Assembly (NCBI RefSeq): GCF_029407905.1 | Contig: NC_073629.1 | Span: 54,076,301-54,140,300, forward strand | Source: Bubalus kerabau | Lineage: Eukaryota > Chordata > Mammalia > Artiodactyla > Bovidae | Direction of reading: 5' to 3' | DNA: 64,000 nt | Part shown: piece by piece, positions 11,440 through 22,480 of the stretch | How positions within the stretch are numbered: the stretch's first letter is position 1 | How the letters are laid out: the number at the start of each line of letters is the position of its first letter | Made by a program: the position numbers and the translations under genes | The notes under the pieces: generated by a model | What the model saw: the letters and a program-made list of their open reading frames with translations, nothing else | Databases searched by the model: none | What the model was told of the DNA's origin: nothing

Positions 11440-11640
11440 GAGCAGCAAACAGCCTCAGGATAGATCTCTGAAGACCTGGGTTCTAGATCCAGGTCTGGAA
11501 GTAACTCACTATATGACCTTCCACAAATCACTTCATCTCTCTTTGGGTTAATTTCCTCATGCATAAAATGAGACGGTTGGACTACAGTTTCTCTAGGTGC
11601 TTTCTAATTGTATGATTCTAATTGTATCATGTTCTTAATT
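11440..11640 (+). repeat. MIR SINE
   Basis: 'gacctgggttctagatccag', 'ctatatgaccttccacaaat', 'aaaatgagacggttggacta' are sense MIR. Confidence 0.7.
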
Positions 11641-12035
11641 CTATATGAAAGAAAAGTTAAAACAGACATGTATTAAATGGAAATCAACTTTCTAGCTCCA
11701 TAAGCATTTACCAAGGCAGTGCTCAAAGATAAATAAAGGACACACACACACACAAAATAAAGGACATATTTCACTCTGGGGGAATTCACAAGACAGTGAA
11801 AAACTAAGTGTTGTGAGTTGGTCTGGACATAGGATTTGCCACAAAAGAGTAAAAGTTGGAAGCATAGTTTGTAGCCTAGAGAAGCTTTACCATAGATTCT
11901 GCTTCCAAAAACACATTATAATATATACTGTACAATTCTCTGTGAAAGAGGCAAATTCAGCCATGGGCATCAGCCACAATGTACACTGGTCAATAGCTTC
12001 AAGTGTCTTTCACAATTTTACCTACAGTTGAGTCT
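11641..12035. other. L2-like scraps and short (CA)n
   Basis: A (CA)n run at 11740-11754 and L2-like antisense phrases; no gene. Confidence 0.35.
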
Positions 12036-12528
12036 TAACTGTCTTGTTGTTCAGTTGCTCAGTCATGTCCAACTCTTTGCAACCCCACGGACTGCAGCAC
12101 ACCAGGCTTCCCTGTCCTTCACCATCTCCCAGAGCTTGCTCAAACTCATGTCCATTGAATCAGTGATGCCACCCACCATCACATCCTCTGTCGTCCCCTT
12201 CTCCTACTACCTTCAATCTTTCCCAGCACAGGGTCTTTTCTACTCATTCGGCTCTTCGCATCAGATGGCCAAAGTATTGGAGCTTCAGTTCAGCATCAGT
12301 CCTTCTAATGAATATTCAGGATTGATTTCCTTTATGATTGACAGGTTTGATCTCCACACAGTCCAAGGGATTCTCAAGAGTCTTCTCCAACACCACAGTT
12401 CAAAAGCATTAATTCTTTCATGCTCAGCTTTCTTTATGGTCCAACTTTCACATCCATACTTGACTACTGGAAAAACCACAGCTTGGACTATATGGACCTT
12501 TGTTGGCAAAGTAATGTCTCTATTTCTT

Positions 12529-12926
12529 TTTTTCTTTTTTTTTATATTTTCATGTATTATTATTATTATTTTACTTTACAATATTGTATTGGTTTTGCCA
12601 TACATCAACATGCATCCGCCACGGGTGTACACGTGTTCCCCACCCTGAACTCCCCTCCCATCTCCCTCCCCATACCATCCCTCTGGGTCATCCCAGTGCA
12701 CCAGCCCCAAGCTTCCTGTATCCTGCATCGAACCTCGAGTGGTGATTCATTTCTTATATGATATTATACATATTTTAATGCCATTCTCCCAAATCATCGC
12801 CCCCCCCCCCCGACAGAGTCCAAAAGACCGTTCTATACATCTGTGTCTCTTTTGCTGTCTCGCATACAGGGTTGTCGTTACCATCTTTCTAAATTCCATA
12901 TATATGTGTTAGTATACTGTATTGGC
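12529..12926 (-). mobile_element. Bovine L1 3' end inserted into BovB
   Basis: Antisense L1 3' UTR with T-rich tail at the left, 'caatattgtattggttttgc', a run of 12 C at 12800-12811, and 5' truncation near 12926. The 9-bp duplication ctatttctt (12520-12528 and 12927-12935) separates it from BovB, which resumes on both sides. Confidence 0.93.
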
Positions 12927-13125
12927 CTATTTCTTAATATGCTGTCCAGGTTTGTCATAGCTTTTCTTCCAAGGAGCAAGTGTCTTTTAATTTCATGGCT
13001 GCAATCACCACCTGCAGTGATTTTGAAGACCAAAAAATTAAGTCAGCCACTGTTTCCACTGTTTGCCAATCTATTTACCATGAAGTGATGGGACCAGATG
13101 CCATGATCTTAGTTTTCTGAATGTT

Positions 13126-13503
13126 TTGAACTTTGGTGTTGGAGAAGACTCTTGAGAGTCCCTTGGACTGCAAGGAGATCCAACCAGTCCATTCTAAAGG
13201 AGATCAACCCTGGGTGTTCTTTGGAAGGAATGATGCTAAAGCTGAAACTCCAGTACTTTGGCCACCTCATGTGAAGAGTTGACTCATTGGAAAAGACTCT
13301 GATGCTGGGAGGGATTGGGGGCAGGAGGAGAAGGGGATGACAGAGGATGAGATGGCTGGATGGCATCACCGACTCAATGGACATGAGTCTGAGTGAACTC
13401 TGGGAGATGGTGATGGACAAGAAGGCCTGGTGTGCTGCAACTCATGGGGTCGCAAAGAGTTGGACACTACTGAGAGACTGAACTGAACCGAACTGAACTG
13501 AAC
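13126..13503 (+). mobile_element. BovB/ART2A 3' end inserted into BovB in opposite orientation
   Basis: Sense BovB 3' terminal sequence, from 'tgaactttggtgttggagaa' to the (GAACT)n-like tail near 13490-13503. The host BovB sequence 13086-13125 is repeated at 13504-13543 (40 bases, two mismatches), an unusually long target duplication. Confidence 0.9.
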
Positions 13504-13543
13504 TGATGGGACCAGATGCCATGATCTTCATTTTCTGAATGTT

Positions 13544-14857
13544 GAGCTTTAAGCCAACATTTTTACTCTCCACTTTCAGTTTAATCAAGAGGCTCTTCAG
13601 TTCTTCTTCACTTTCTGCCAAAAGGGTGGTGTCATATGCATATCTGAGGTTATTGATATTTCTCCTAGCAATCTTGATTCTAGCTTGTGCTTCTTCCAGC
13701 CCAGCATTTCTCATGATGTACTCTGCATATAAGTTAACTAAGCAGGGTGACAATATACAGCCTTGACATACTCCTTTTCCTATTTGGAACCAGTCTCTTG
13801 TTTCATGTCCAGTTCTAACTGTTGCTTCCTGACCAGCATACAGGTTTCTCAAGAGGCAGATCAGGTGGTCTGGTATTCCCATCTCCTTCAGAATTTTCCA
13901 CAGTTTATTGTGATCCACACAGTCAAAGGCTTTGACATAGTCAATAAAGCAGAAACAGATGTTTTCCTGAAACTCTCTTGCTTTTTTAATGATCCAGTGG
14001 ATGTTGCATATTTGATCTGTGGTTCCTCTACTTTTCTAAAACCAGCTTGAACATCTGGAAGTTCACGGTTCACATATTACTGAAGCCTGGCTTGAAGAAT
14101 TTTGAGCCTTTCTTTACTGGTGTGTGAGATGACTGCAATTATGTGGTAGTTTGAGCATTCTTTGGCATTGCCTTTCTTTGGGATTGGAATGAAAACTGCC
14201 CTTTTCCAGTCCTGTGGCCACTGCTGAGTTTTCCAAATTTGCTGGCATATTGAGTCCAGCACTTTCAAAGCATCATCTTTTAGGATTTGAAATAGCTTAA
14301 CTGGAATTCCATCACCTCCACTAGCTTTGTTCTTAGTGATGCTTCCTAAGTCCCATTTGACTTCACATTCCAGGATGTCTGGGTCTAGGTAAGTGTGAGT
14401 GATCACACTATCATGATTATCTGGGTCGTGAAGATCTTTTTTGTACAGTTCTTCTGTATATTCTTGCCACCTCTTCTTAATATCTTCTGCTTCTGTTAAG
14501 TCCATCCCATTTCTGTCCTTTATTGAGCCCATCTTTGCCTGAAACGTTCCCTTGGTTATCTCTAATTTTCTTGATGAGATCTCTAATCTTTCCCGTTCTA
14601 TTGTTTTCCTCTATTTCTTTGCATTGATCACTGAGGAAGGTTTTCTTATCTCTCCTTGCTATTCTTTGGAACTCTGCATTCAGATGCTTATATCTTTCCT
14701 TTTCTCCTTTGCTTTTCCCTTCCATTCTTTTCACAGCTATTTGTAAGGCCTCCTCAGACAGCCATTTTGCTTTTTTGCATTTCTTTTTCTTGGGGGTGGT
14801 CTTGATCCCTGTCTCCTGTACAGTGTCATGAACCTCTGTCCATAGTTCATCAGGCAC
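13544..14857 (-). pseudogene. BovB polyprotein pseudogene, endonuclease-to-reverse-transcriptase part
   Basis: Minus-strand frames at 14857-14477, 14532-14077, 14073-13888 and 13918-13544 are successive pieces of one ORF separated by frameshifts or stops. Recognisable RT pieces are NKASGGDGIPVKLFQILKDD, GNAKECSNY, GVCQGCILSPC and LRYAYDTTLLAES. The last is RT motif C, in which the first catalytic Asp is Tyr. Residues from the same ORF upstream (14857-14533) are the basic linker. Confidence 0.85.
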
Positions 14858-16013
14858 TCTATCAGATCTGGTCCCTTAAATCAATTTCTCACTTCCACTG
14901 TATAGTCATAATGGATTTGATTTAGGTCATACCTGAATGGTCTAGTGGTTTTCCCCACTTTATTCAATTTAAGTCTGAATTTGGCAATAAGGAGTTCATG
15001 ATCTGAGCCACAGTCCACTTCCGGTCTTGTTTTTGCTGACTGTATAGAGCTTCTCTGTCTTTGGCTGCAAAGAATATAATCAATCTGATTTTGGTGTTGA
15101 CCATCTGGTGATGTCCATGTGTAGAGTTTTCTCTTGTGTTGTTGGGATATGGTGTGTGCTATGACCAGTATGTTCTCTTGGCAAAACTCTATTAGCCTTT
15201 GCCCTGCTTCATTCTGTACTCCAAGGCCAAAGTTGACTGTTACTTCAGGTGTTTCTTGACTTCCTACTTTCGCATTCCAGTCCCAGACTTGGATTACTGT
15301 AATATTAAATGGTTTGCTTCAGAAACAAACAGAGATCATTCTGTCATTTTTGAGATTGCACCGAAGTACTGCATTTTGGACTCTTTTGTTGACTATGAGG
15401 GCTATTCCATTTCTTCTAAGGGATTCTTTCCCAGAGTAGTAGATTCAGTGGTCATCTGAATTAAATTTGCCTATTCCAGTCCATTTTAGTTCACTGATTC
15501 CTAAAATGTCGATGTTCACACTTGCCATCTCCTATTTGACTGCTTCCAATTTACCTTGATTCATGGACCTAACATTCCCTGTTCCTATGCAATATTGTTC
15601 TTTATAGCATCAGACTTTACTTTCACCACCAGACACATCCACAACTGGGTGTTGTTTCTGCTTTGACTCAGCCTCTTCATTAGCATAGTGGGCACCTACC
15701 AACCTGGGGAGTTCATCTTTCAGTGTTATATCTTTTTGCCTTCTCATACTGTTCATGGGGTTCTCAAGGCACTCATGCTAGAGTGGTTTGCCACTCCCTT
15801 CTTCAGTGGACCACGTTTTGTCAGAACTCTCCACCATGACCCGTCCATCTTGGGTGGCCCTACATGGCATGGCTCATAGTTTCCTTGAGTTAGGCAAGGT
15901 TGTGATCCATGTGATCAGTTTGGTTAGTTTTCTGTGGCTGTAGTTTTCATTCTGTCTGCCCTCTGATGGATGAGGATCAGAGGTTTGTGGAAGCTTCCTA
16001 GTGGGAGGGACTG

Positions 16014-16198
16014 TGGTGATGGTTTAGTCACTCAGTTGTGTCTGACTCTTTGCCATTCCAGCTCCTCTGTCCATGGGATTCTCCAGGCAAGAATACTGGA
16101 GTGGGTTGCCATTTCCTTCTCCAGGGGGATCTTCCCAACCCAGGGATTGAACCTGGGTCTCCTGCATTGCAGGCAGATTCTTTACCAACTGAGGTACA
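16014..16198 (-). mobile_element. Bov-tA SINE inserted into BovB 5' region
   Basis: Antisense Bov-tA with the 12-bp duplication tgggagggactg at 16002-16013 and 16199-16210. BovB 5' sequence continues to about 16330. Confidence 0.92.
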
Positions 16199-16477
16199 TG
16201 GGAGGGACTGGCTGTGGGCAAAACTGGGTCTTGCTCTGGTGGGCAGGGCCATGTTCAGTAAATCTTTAATCCAATTTTCTGCTGATGGGTGGGGCTGTAT
16301 TCCCTCCCTGTAGTTTGGCCTAAGGCCAAATTATGTACAGGTAATGAGTGGTAATGTCAACCTCCTTCAAAAGGACTTAACTGTCTACCATTACCAAACT
16401 CCCTCTGCTAATTCAGAAATCCAATACAAAACTCAAATAAGTCAATGTCATTAGACTATTGAGCCACAGGCTATGGC

Positions 16478-16680
16478 AGTACAGTTACTATGTGCTAAAT
16501 GCTAGGGACTGTTAAGTGTTTTATAGTTATTATCTTCTTTGGTCCTCAGCACAAAATATGGTATGGGTATTATTATTTCATTCTACACATGGGAAAACTG
16601 TCACATGGATGGGTTAAGTAACAGAACAGCTGTGAAGAGGTATAACCACAATTCAAACAGGAATTTGAATTGATTCTAAT
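16478..16680 (-). repeat. MIR SINE
   Basis: Antisense MIR: 'tactatgtgctaaatgctag', 'cattctacacatgggaaaac', 'gggttaagtaacagaacag'. Positions 16681-16889 show nothing recognised. Confidence 0.75.
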
Positions 16681-16889
16681 GTCTAAGTTCCTCCATACTA
16701 TATTTGGCTTAATTTTGTATACCTGTTACATGTTACTATGAAATATTACCAACAACATATATGTACCTATTGTTCATACTTGAGACTTTGTGGGACACTG
16801 AAAGTCAGGCCCTGTGCTCTGCATGGGGAAAGTGGACATGAATGAAGCCTTGTTCCTGGATAAATGTGAAGCTAATAAAGAATGAAGCC

Positions 16890-17125
16890 TAATCAGATCA
16901 CCAGGGTTCAAATCCTAACTCTACTTCTAAATGGTGTGCAAACCTTGGGGAAGTCAGCTAATGCCGTGCAACCTCAATTTTCCTGCGTTTTAAATACAAT
17001 AAGTGTTCCTACCACAGAGGTTGTCAGGTGGAATCATGAGACAGATACATAGTGCCCAGAGACAGTTAGCAGAGTGCCCAGAAAATGATGGACACACAAT
17101 AACATTAGCTAATCTGATTATTATC
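16890..17125 (+). repeat. MIR SINE
   Basis: Sense MIR from 'accagggttcaaatcctaac' through 'ctcaattttcctgcg' to 'cagagtgcccagaaaatg'. Confidence 0.75.
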
Positions 17126-17320
17126 ACTGACTCTGAGCAAGCAGGGCTCCTGGGAGGTAATCACAAAGCCTGACTTCACTGTTCCTTTAAAATTCCTGCA
17201 GAGGTGAAAGGACTGCCAATGGTCCCGGGTAGAGTCTCAGACATTATCACATTTCTGAAGATTCCCAAGTAATAAAAAGAGTATTCAGATGGTTCTAAGT
17301 CATTAATGTGGCTGTGGCAC

Positions 17321-17520
17321 CAATGCTCAGTTGTCTCTAACTCCTTGTGACCCCATGGCCTATAGCCTGCCAGGCTCCCCTGTCCACGAGATTCTCCAGG
17401 CAAGAATACTTGAGTGGGTTGCCATGCCCTCCTCCAGGGAATCTTCTGAACCCAGGGATTGAACCAGCATCTCCTGCACTGGCAGGCAGAGTCTTACCAC
17501 TAGTGCCATGCGGGAGTCCC
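17321..17520 (-). mobile_element. Bov-tA SINE
   Basis: Antisense Bov-A body then antisense head ending 'accactagtgccatgcggga'. Confidence 0.9.
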
Positions 17521-17592
17521 AAATGAAATCATTAATAACTATCTTAATTCAGAAATCAGAATGTCCAGTCCCACGTAAGAAGTACAGCCTCT

Positions 17593-17660
17593 CAAAAACC
17601 ACCACAATATTGTAAAGTAATTAGCCTCCAATTAAAATAAATAAATAAAAATTTTTTAAA
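17593..17660 (+). mobile_element. Extremely short bovine L1 3' end
   Basis: Only the last ~45 bases of bovine L1 ('caatattgtaaagtaattag') plus an A/T-rich tail. It is flanked by the perfect 13-bp duplication aagtacagcctct at 17580-17592 and 17661-17673. Confidence 0.9.
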
Positions 17661-17673
17661 AAGTACAGCCTCT

Positions 17674-18146
17674 AACCTGGTTTAATGTGAGAATGTTTCT
17701 GGGAGCGTTCTGCTGAAGGCTGACTGTGTTTAGGGAGAAAGACAGGCCTCACCCTTGCCCTCTTCTCCACGGTGCCCTCTCCCAGTTTCAGCATTTCCCC
17801 TTCTCCCCAGTTTGTCACTAGGTTTTCCACTCTGTCAGAGGAAAAAAAAAAAAAAAAAAGTGAGAAGGAGGAGAGGCAGAGGGCAGAAAGTTTTTATTTT
17901 TGACTGATTCTCTTTAGGGGGAGTTTCTCACCTTTGGGGACAAACTTGCTTTGGGGTGTTTAAAGATGACCCTTTCTCTCTAACAATTTCACAATTCTTC
18001 AATATTCTTAGGAATATTTGACTGCTCTTCTTCTGACAAGGGTAATGTAACTTTTGGCCTCTGACTGACCACTTCCTTTCTTCATGGCTCTCTTGTAGCG
18101 GAGCCTCCGCACAGCAATCTTGGGAAGGACTTAAAGTAATGACTTC
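17674..18146. other. No recognised repeat except A18
   Basis: An 18-A run sits at 17842-17859; otherwise nothing recognised. Confidence 0.4.
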
Positions 18147-18265
18147 AGGGACATCCACGGCTGTCCAGTGGTTAAGACTCTGCTTCCAATGCAGGAGACG
18201 CAGGTTTGATCACTGCTCAGGGAACTAATATTGCACATGCTGTGTGGCATAGGCAAAAAAATGAA
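18147..18265 (+). mobile_element. CHR-1-type tRNA-derived SINE
   Basis: 'gctgtccagtggttaagact' through 'gcaggagacgcaggtttgat' to an A-rich tail. This is the cetartiodactyl CHR type, distinct from Bov-tA because it lacks the Bov-A body. Confidence 0.8.
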
Positions 18266-18399
18266 AATTTTTAAATAGAATAAAATGATGACTCCAGACA
18301 CAGCTCACATTTGCTCCAAGGGAACTCTTGACTCTCCCCAACAATTTCTAGGAGTGTCTCCTTGCTCCTGGCCAGAGCATCTGACCAGCCAGTTTTTTG

Positions 18400-18796
18400 T
18401 TGTTGTTGTTGTTCAGTCGCTCAGTCATGTCCAACTCTTTGCAACCCCATGGACAGCAGCACACCAGGCTTCCATGTCCTTCTCTATCTCCCAGAGTTTA
18501 CTCAAACTCATGTCCATTGAGTCAATGATGCCATTCAACATCTCATCCTCTGTCACCCTCTTCTCCTCCTGCCCTCAATCTTTCCCAGCATCAAGGTCTT
18601 TTCCTATGTGTCAGTTCTTTGCATCAGGTGGCCAAACTATTAGAGCTTTAGCTTCACTATCAGTCCTGATGCTGATTTCCTTTAGGAAGGTTGATTTCCT
18701 TTAGGACTGACTGATTTGATCTCCTTGCTGTCCAAGGGACACTCAAGAGTCTTCTTCAGTACAACAGTTCAAAAGCATCAAATTCTTTGGTCTTTT
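18400..18796 (-). mobile_element. BovB 3' end
   Basis: Antisense BovB 3' terminus starting at (TTG)n then 'ttcagtcgctcagtcatgtc'. A local duplication of 'gatttcctttagga' appears near 18674-18710. 5'-truncated near 18796. Confidence 0.9.
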
Positions 18797-19334
18797 ATAA
18801 TTTCTAGGCAAGACTCAACAAGCCACTCTATCTCCCTAACAGCCAGGGACACGTATCTCCATTAGTCCTTTTGAAACCCTTCTTCTGAAGGTGAAGCATT
18901 CTCCATGCTCCTCCTGGTAGGGAGGGAAGACTCAGAGCACAGCTCCTGCAAAAGAAATCCCCCTCAAAAACCTCTCCACAAAAATCCACTCTCTTGATCC
19001 TTCAATATCATAGTGTGGGTGGCGTTTTTTTTTTTAGTCAACTCATGGAAACTTGCATGAGAAACTCATGGAAATTTGCCTCTTTTGATGTTATCTCACT
19101 TTGAAATTTCATACTTATTGCATTCTAGTGCCTCAGACAAAACTCTCAATTTCATATTGTTACATTTTAAATTATCATTTTTAGTGAAATATAAAGCAAC
19201 TATCATATACTGGGGTAAGTGGTACAATACAAATATAATCTTTATGGTAGTATAGAAGGCAGATAAATTTTATCCAGAGTTGGGAGTAGATGTCAGACAT
19301 GGAAGTCTTCACAGAGGAAATGACTTTTGAGTTG
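18797..19334. other. No recognisable gene or repeat
   Basis: A/T-rich sequence with a short T run near 19026; nothing supported. Confidence 0.4.
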
Positions 19335-19680
19335 AGCCTTTAAGGATCTATTTACTCATCTAGCAAATATTATTGAGCTTGTATATGTTCCAAGCAGTAT
19401 TTAGGTGCTTGGAATTTATCAATGAACAAAACAAAGATCCCCACACTCATGGAGCTTACATTCTAGTAGAAGAATGAGAGAATGGACAACAAACATAATA
19501 GATAGACTATATAACTTGATTTAAAAAGTGATAAATGCTATGAGGGAAAAAGAAAAAGAAGGACTAGAAAAACAAGCCCATGAAACAGAAAAGAAGAAGG
19601 CCCTTCTAAGGGGAAAAACAGTATGAACAAAAGACCTGGAAGTACAAGAGGAATGGCATAATCAAGTAACTGAAGACAGT
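19335..19680 (-). repeat. L2 LINE remnant
   Basis: Antisense L2: 'gcaaatattattgagcttgt', 'catggagcttacattctagt', 'gtgataaatgctatgaggg'. Confidence 0.7.
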
Positions 19681-19827
19681 GTGGAGTATAGAACAACATC
19701 AGAGATACTCAGGGCAGATCCTTCCGCCAGCTCATCTCAATGTGACTATTAGCACTGAGTACCAGTTATCTGCACACCGCCCCCTCCTTCCTCCTGGAAC
19801 CCAGAAGAGTTTTTCCTTTGTACATAT

Positions 19828-20138
19828 CCCCATGGACCCATATCTAATGCCTAAAAATAGAGGAAGTACAAGTAGAAGAACTGGTGGAAAATTGTTTTAT
19901 TTAAAATTCTATAAGACAGTGAGCTGAAGAGGCTTTGGTGCCTCTCCAGCAACAATCAAAAAAAAAGATCAAGCATCAAAGACCCATGGACCCATATCTA
20001 TGCCTAAAAAGAGAGGACGTACGAGTAGAAGAACTGGGGGGAAATTGTTTTAATTTATTTAAAATTCTATAAGACAGTGAGCTGAAGAGGCTTTGGTGCC
20101 TCTCCAGCAGCAATTAAAAAAAAAAAGATCAAGCACAT
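19828..20138 (+). repeat. Two-copy direct tandem duplication
   Basis: 'cccatggacccatatct' starts copies at 19828 and 19983 (offset 154-155). Copies also share 'gtagaagaactgg', 'ctataagacagtgagctgaa', 'ggctttggtgcctctccagc' and 'gatcaagca' (19967 and 20127, offset 160). The drift in offset comes from a small insertion and a longer A run in copy 2. Confidence 0.93.
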
Positions 20139-20770
20139 ATTCCATAGCAAGCCTAGTGCTGGTGTTACAGATACGGTAATATGCAAGGCAGAGATGCTCC
20201 TTGTCTGTGTAACAAAGCAAAATGCAAAGGGAGAAGCAAGCCCCACAGCTCTGCATGGGGTCAGCATGACTGGCACACAGAAGGGCAACTAAGAGCCACT
20301 GCTCAGGTGCCCAGTGGTGACACCACCTGGTGACAGACAGCACAGCTCAGCACTAGAAGCAAATGAGAGATCTCTGTGCCACCTGCTTCTCAGGCAAGCT
20401 AGACAGCAGACAGAGACTGAAAGGTAAAAAAAAAAAAGTTTTTAATGGAGAGGACTACAAGAACTGCAATAGTGAGTCAGGTTACACACCAAAGAAATAT
20501 AAGTTCTATTTGTGAATGTGGTTTCATTTTCCACACTTACCCCAGATCAATCTGACTAAAGAAAACCAGCCAACAGTAGCAACGAGGACTGTGGACTGTG
20601 CTTTTATAGACTGAAGCCATTACAGCAACTGCATCTTGAAAATGCTGCTGTTGTAGACTTTTTTTTTTCTTTAAGTACAAACCACTGTCTTCAGAATAGA
20701 GTTAGCTCTCAGGCTAAAACTCCCCCTTAAATATCTAACCCAAAGCCTTCCGCTGAAATAGCACAGGACC
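20139..20770. other. About 630 bp without recognised features
   Basis: Nothing recognised apart from A11 and T9 runs. Confidence 0.4.
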
Positions 20771-20781
20771 TTCACCAGTAA

Positions 20782-20982
20782 ATGGTTTCCCTGTTGGCTC
20801 AGACGGTAATCTGCCTGCAATGCAGCGACCCAGGTTCAATCCCTGGGTTGGGAAGATCCCCTGGAGAAGGGGATGACAACCCACTCCAGTATTCTTACCT
20901 AGAGAATCCCACAGACTGAGAAGCCTGGTGGGCTACAGTCCATAGGGTCATAAAGAGTCAGACACGACTGAGCGACTAACAC
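20782..20982 (+). mobile_element. Bov-tA SINE
   Basis: Complete sense Bov-tA with the 11-bp duplication ttcaccagtaa at 20771-20781 and 20983-20993. Confidence 0.94.
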
Positions 20983-21323
20983 TTCACCAGTAAGTTCTTG
21001 ATTCCTTTCCTCAAAAAAGTTGACAATCACCTTGGAGACACACTCCCCCAAAGTAAAGGTTCGGATTCATTTGCTACTCAAAAACAGCAACTTAAGAAAC
21101 AAGCTATGTTCTCCGACTTGAAAGGAGGATGTGGTTTCATTAACAAAAAAGATTCAAGGAAAAATCAAACAAAAAACCTTTCTTAAGTTAGAGCCTGAGT
21201 TGCCTTTGAAAAGTGGGACTCTGCTGCCCCCTGCCTTCCACTATGAAAAATGCTAAGATAGAGTTGGAAATCACTAAAGGACACTTTTTTTTTTTTAATT
21301 TTTTTAATTTTTTATTGGCGTAG

Positions 21324-21590
21324 AAGGCAATGGCACCCCACTCCACTACTCTTGCCTAGAAAATCCCATGGGCGGAGGAGCCTGGTAGGCTGCAGTCCAT
21401 GGGGTCGCGAAGAGTCAGACACGACTGAGCGACTTCACTTTCACTTTTCACTTTCATGCACCGGAGAAGGAAATGGCAACCCACTCCAGTGTTCTTGGCT
21501 GGAGAATCCCAGGGACAGGGGAGCTTGGTGGGCTGCCGTCGATCGGGTCGCACAGAGTCGGACACGACTGAAGCGACTTAGCAGCGGCAG
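21324..21590 (+). mobile_element. Bov-A2 SINE (dimer)
   Basis: Two Bov-A monomers joined by the 'cttcactttcacttttcact' linker and ending in an (AGC)-like tail ('gacttagcagcggcagc'). Confidence 0.92.
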
Positions 21591-21621
21591 CATAATTGCT
21601 TTACAATGTTGTGTTAGTTTC

Positions 21622-21873
21622 TGTTGTTCAGTTGCTTAGTTGTGCCCAGCTCTTTGTGACCACATGGACTGCAGCACGTCAGGCCTCCCTGTCCTTAACC
21701 AGAGCTTGCTCAAACTCACGTCCTTGAGACAGGGACGCCATCCGACCGACTCGTCCTCCACCGTCCCCTTCTCCTCCTGCCTTGAATCTTTCCCAGCATC
21801 TTTATCTTTCCCATTAGGGTCTTTTCTAATGAGTTGGCTTTTCACATCAGTTGGCCAAAGTATAGGAGTTACT
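21622..21873 (-). mobile_element. BovB 3' end inserted in L1
   Basis: Antisense BovB 3' terminus ('ttgttcagttgcttagttgt', 'tcaaactcacgtccttgaga'). Flanking 'agtttctg' and 'agttactg' are a probable target duplication. Confidence 0.85.
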
Positions 21874-21976
21874 GTACAGCTAACTCCCCTCTTTTTGTGG
21901 ATTTCCTTCCCGTTTAGGTCACCAGAGAGCACTGAGTAGAGTTTCCTGTGATACTTGCTCTCACATGTATATGCAT

Positions 21977-22193
21977 GCATGCAAAGTCGCTTCAGTCGTG
22001 TTCGACTCTTTGTGACCCCATGGACTGTAGTTCGCCAGGCTCCTCTGTCCCTGAAATCCTCCAGGCAAGAATACTGGAGTGGGTAGCCATTCCCTTCTCC
22101 AGGGGATCTTCTCCACCCGGGGATCGAACCCGAATCTCTTTGTCTTCTGCATTGGCAGGTGTCCCAGGACCACTAGCGCCCCCTGGGAAGCCC
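21977..22193 (-). mobile_element. Bov-tA SINE
   Basis: Antisense body and head, ending 'agcgccccctgggaagccca'. Confidence 0.9.
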
Positions 22194-22480
22194 AACATGT
22201 GCACATACCCCAAAACATATCCAAAAACATGCTCCATCCTCTTAGCACCATTGTTAACCTGAACACAGGCTACCTGCTTGCAGTGATAAGCAGTATGAGG
22301 CCCCAGGTAGAGGCAGCTGGCCCAATAGACCTGACTCCCAGCACCTTCTCCTCTGTGCTCTTCCTGCCACTATCCTCTGACTTGAGCTCTTGCTTCAGGA
22401 TGACTGAGAATCTCTTACCTTAACCAGCCATGCTTCACTCATACCTGGATATCCAACACCTTCAAACCCCAAATGACTAA
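22194..22480. other. No recognised repeat
   Basis: Nothing recognised; short frames here lack any family match. Confidence 0.35.

Larger units (their letters stand above)
12048..16330 (-). mobile_element. Nearly full-length BovB (RTE) LINE, interrupted by three later insertions
   Basis: The 3' end is at the left ('ttgttcagttgctcagtcat' antisense tail), the 5' region at the right ('tgggtggggctgtattccct'). Subtracting the L1 (12529-12926), the opposite BovB (13126-13503 plus one target copy) and the Bov-tA (16014-16198) leaves about 3.3 kb, close to the length of BovB. Order on the minus strand: AP-endonuclease region about 15.5-14.9 kb, then reverse transcriptase 14.5-13.5 kb. Frames are broken. 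The catalytic YADD is YAYD here, so it is dead. Confidence 0.93.
21275..21955 (-). mobile_element. Bovine L1 3' UTR split by a Bov-A2 and a BovB
   Basis: Antisense L1 pieces: T-rich tail 21280-21320, 'attgctttacaatgttgtgt' at about 21596, then 'tggatttccttcccgtttag' with 'gagcactgagtagagtttcc' at about 21898-21945. The pieces are collinear in L1 and separated by the two younger inserts. Confidence 0.8.

Noticed and set aside
12028..12648. 206-codon plus-strand frame
   Set aside because: It reads the antisense of BovB and then the antisense of the inserted L1.
15199..15459. 86-codon plus frame in the BovB endonuclease region
   Set aside because: Antisense shadow of the degraded endonuclease.
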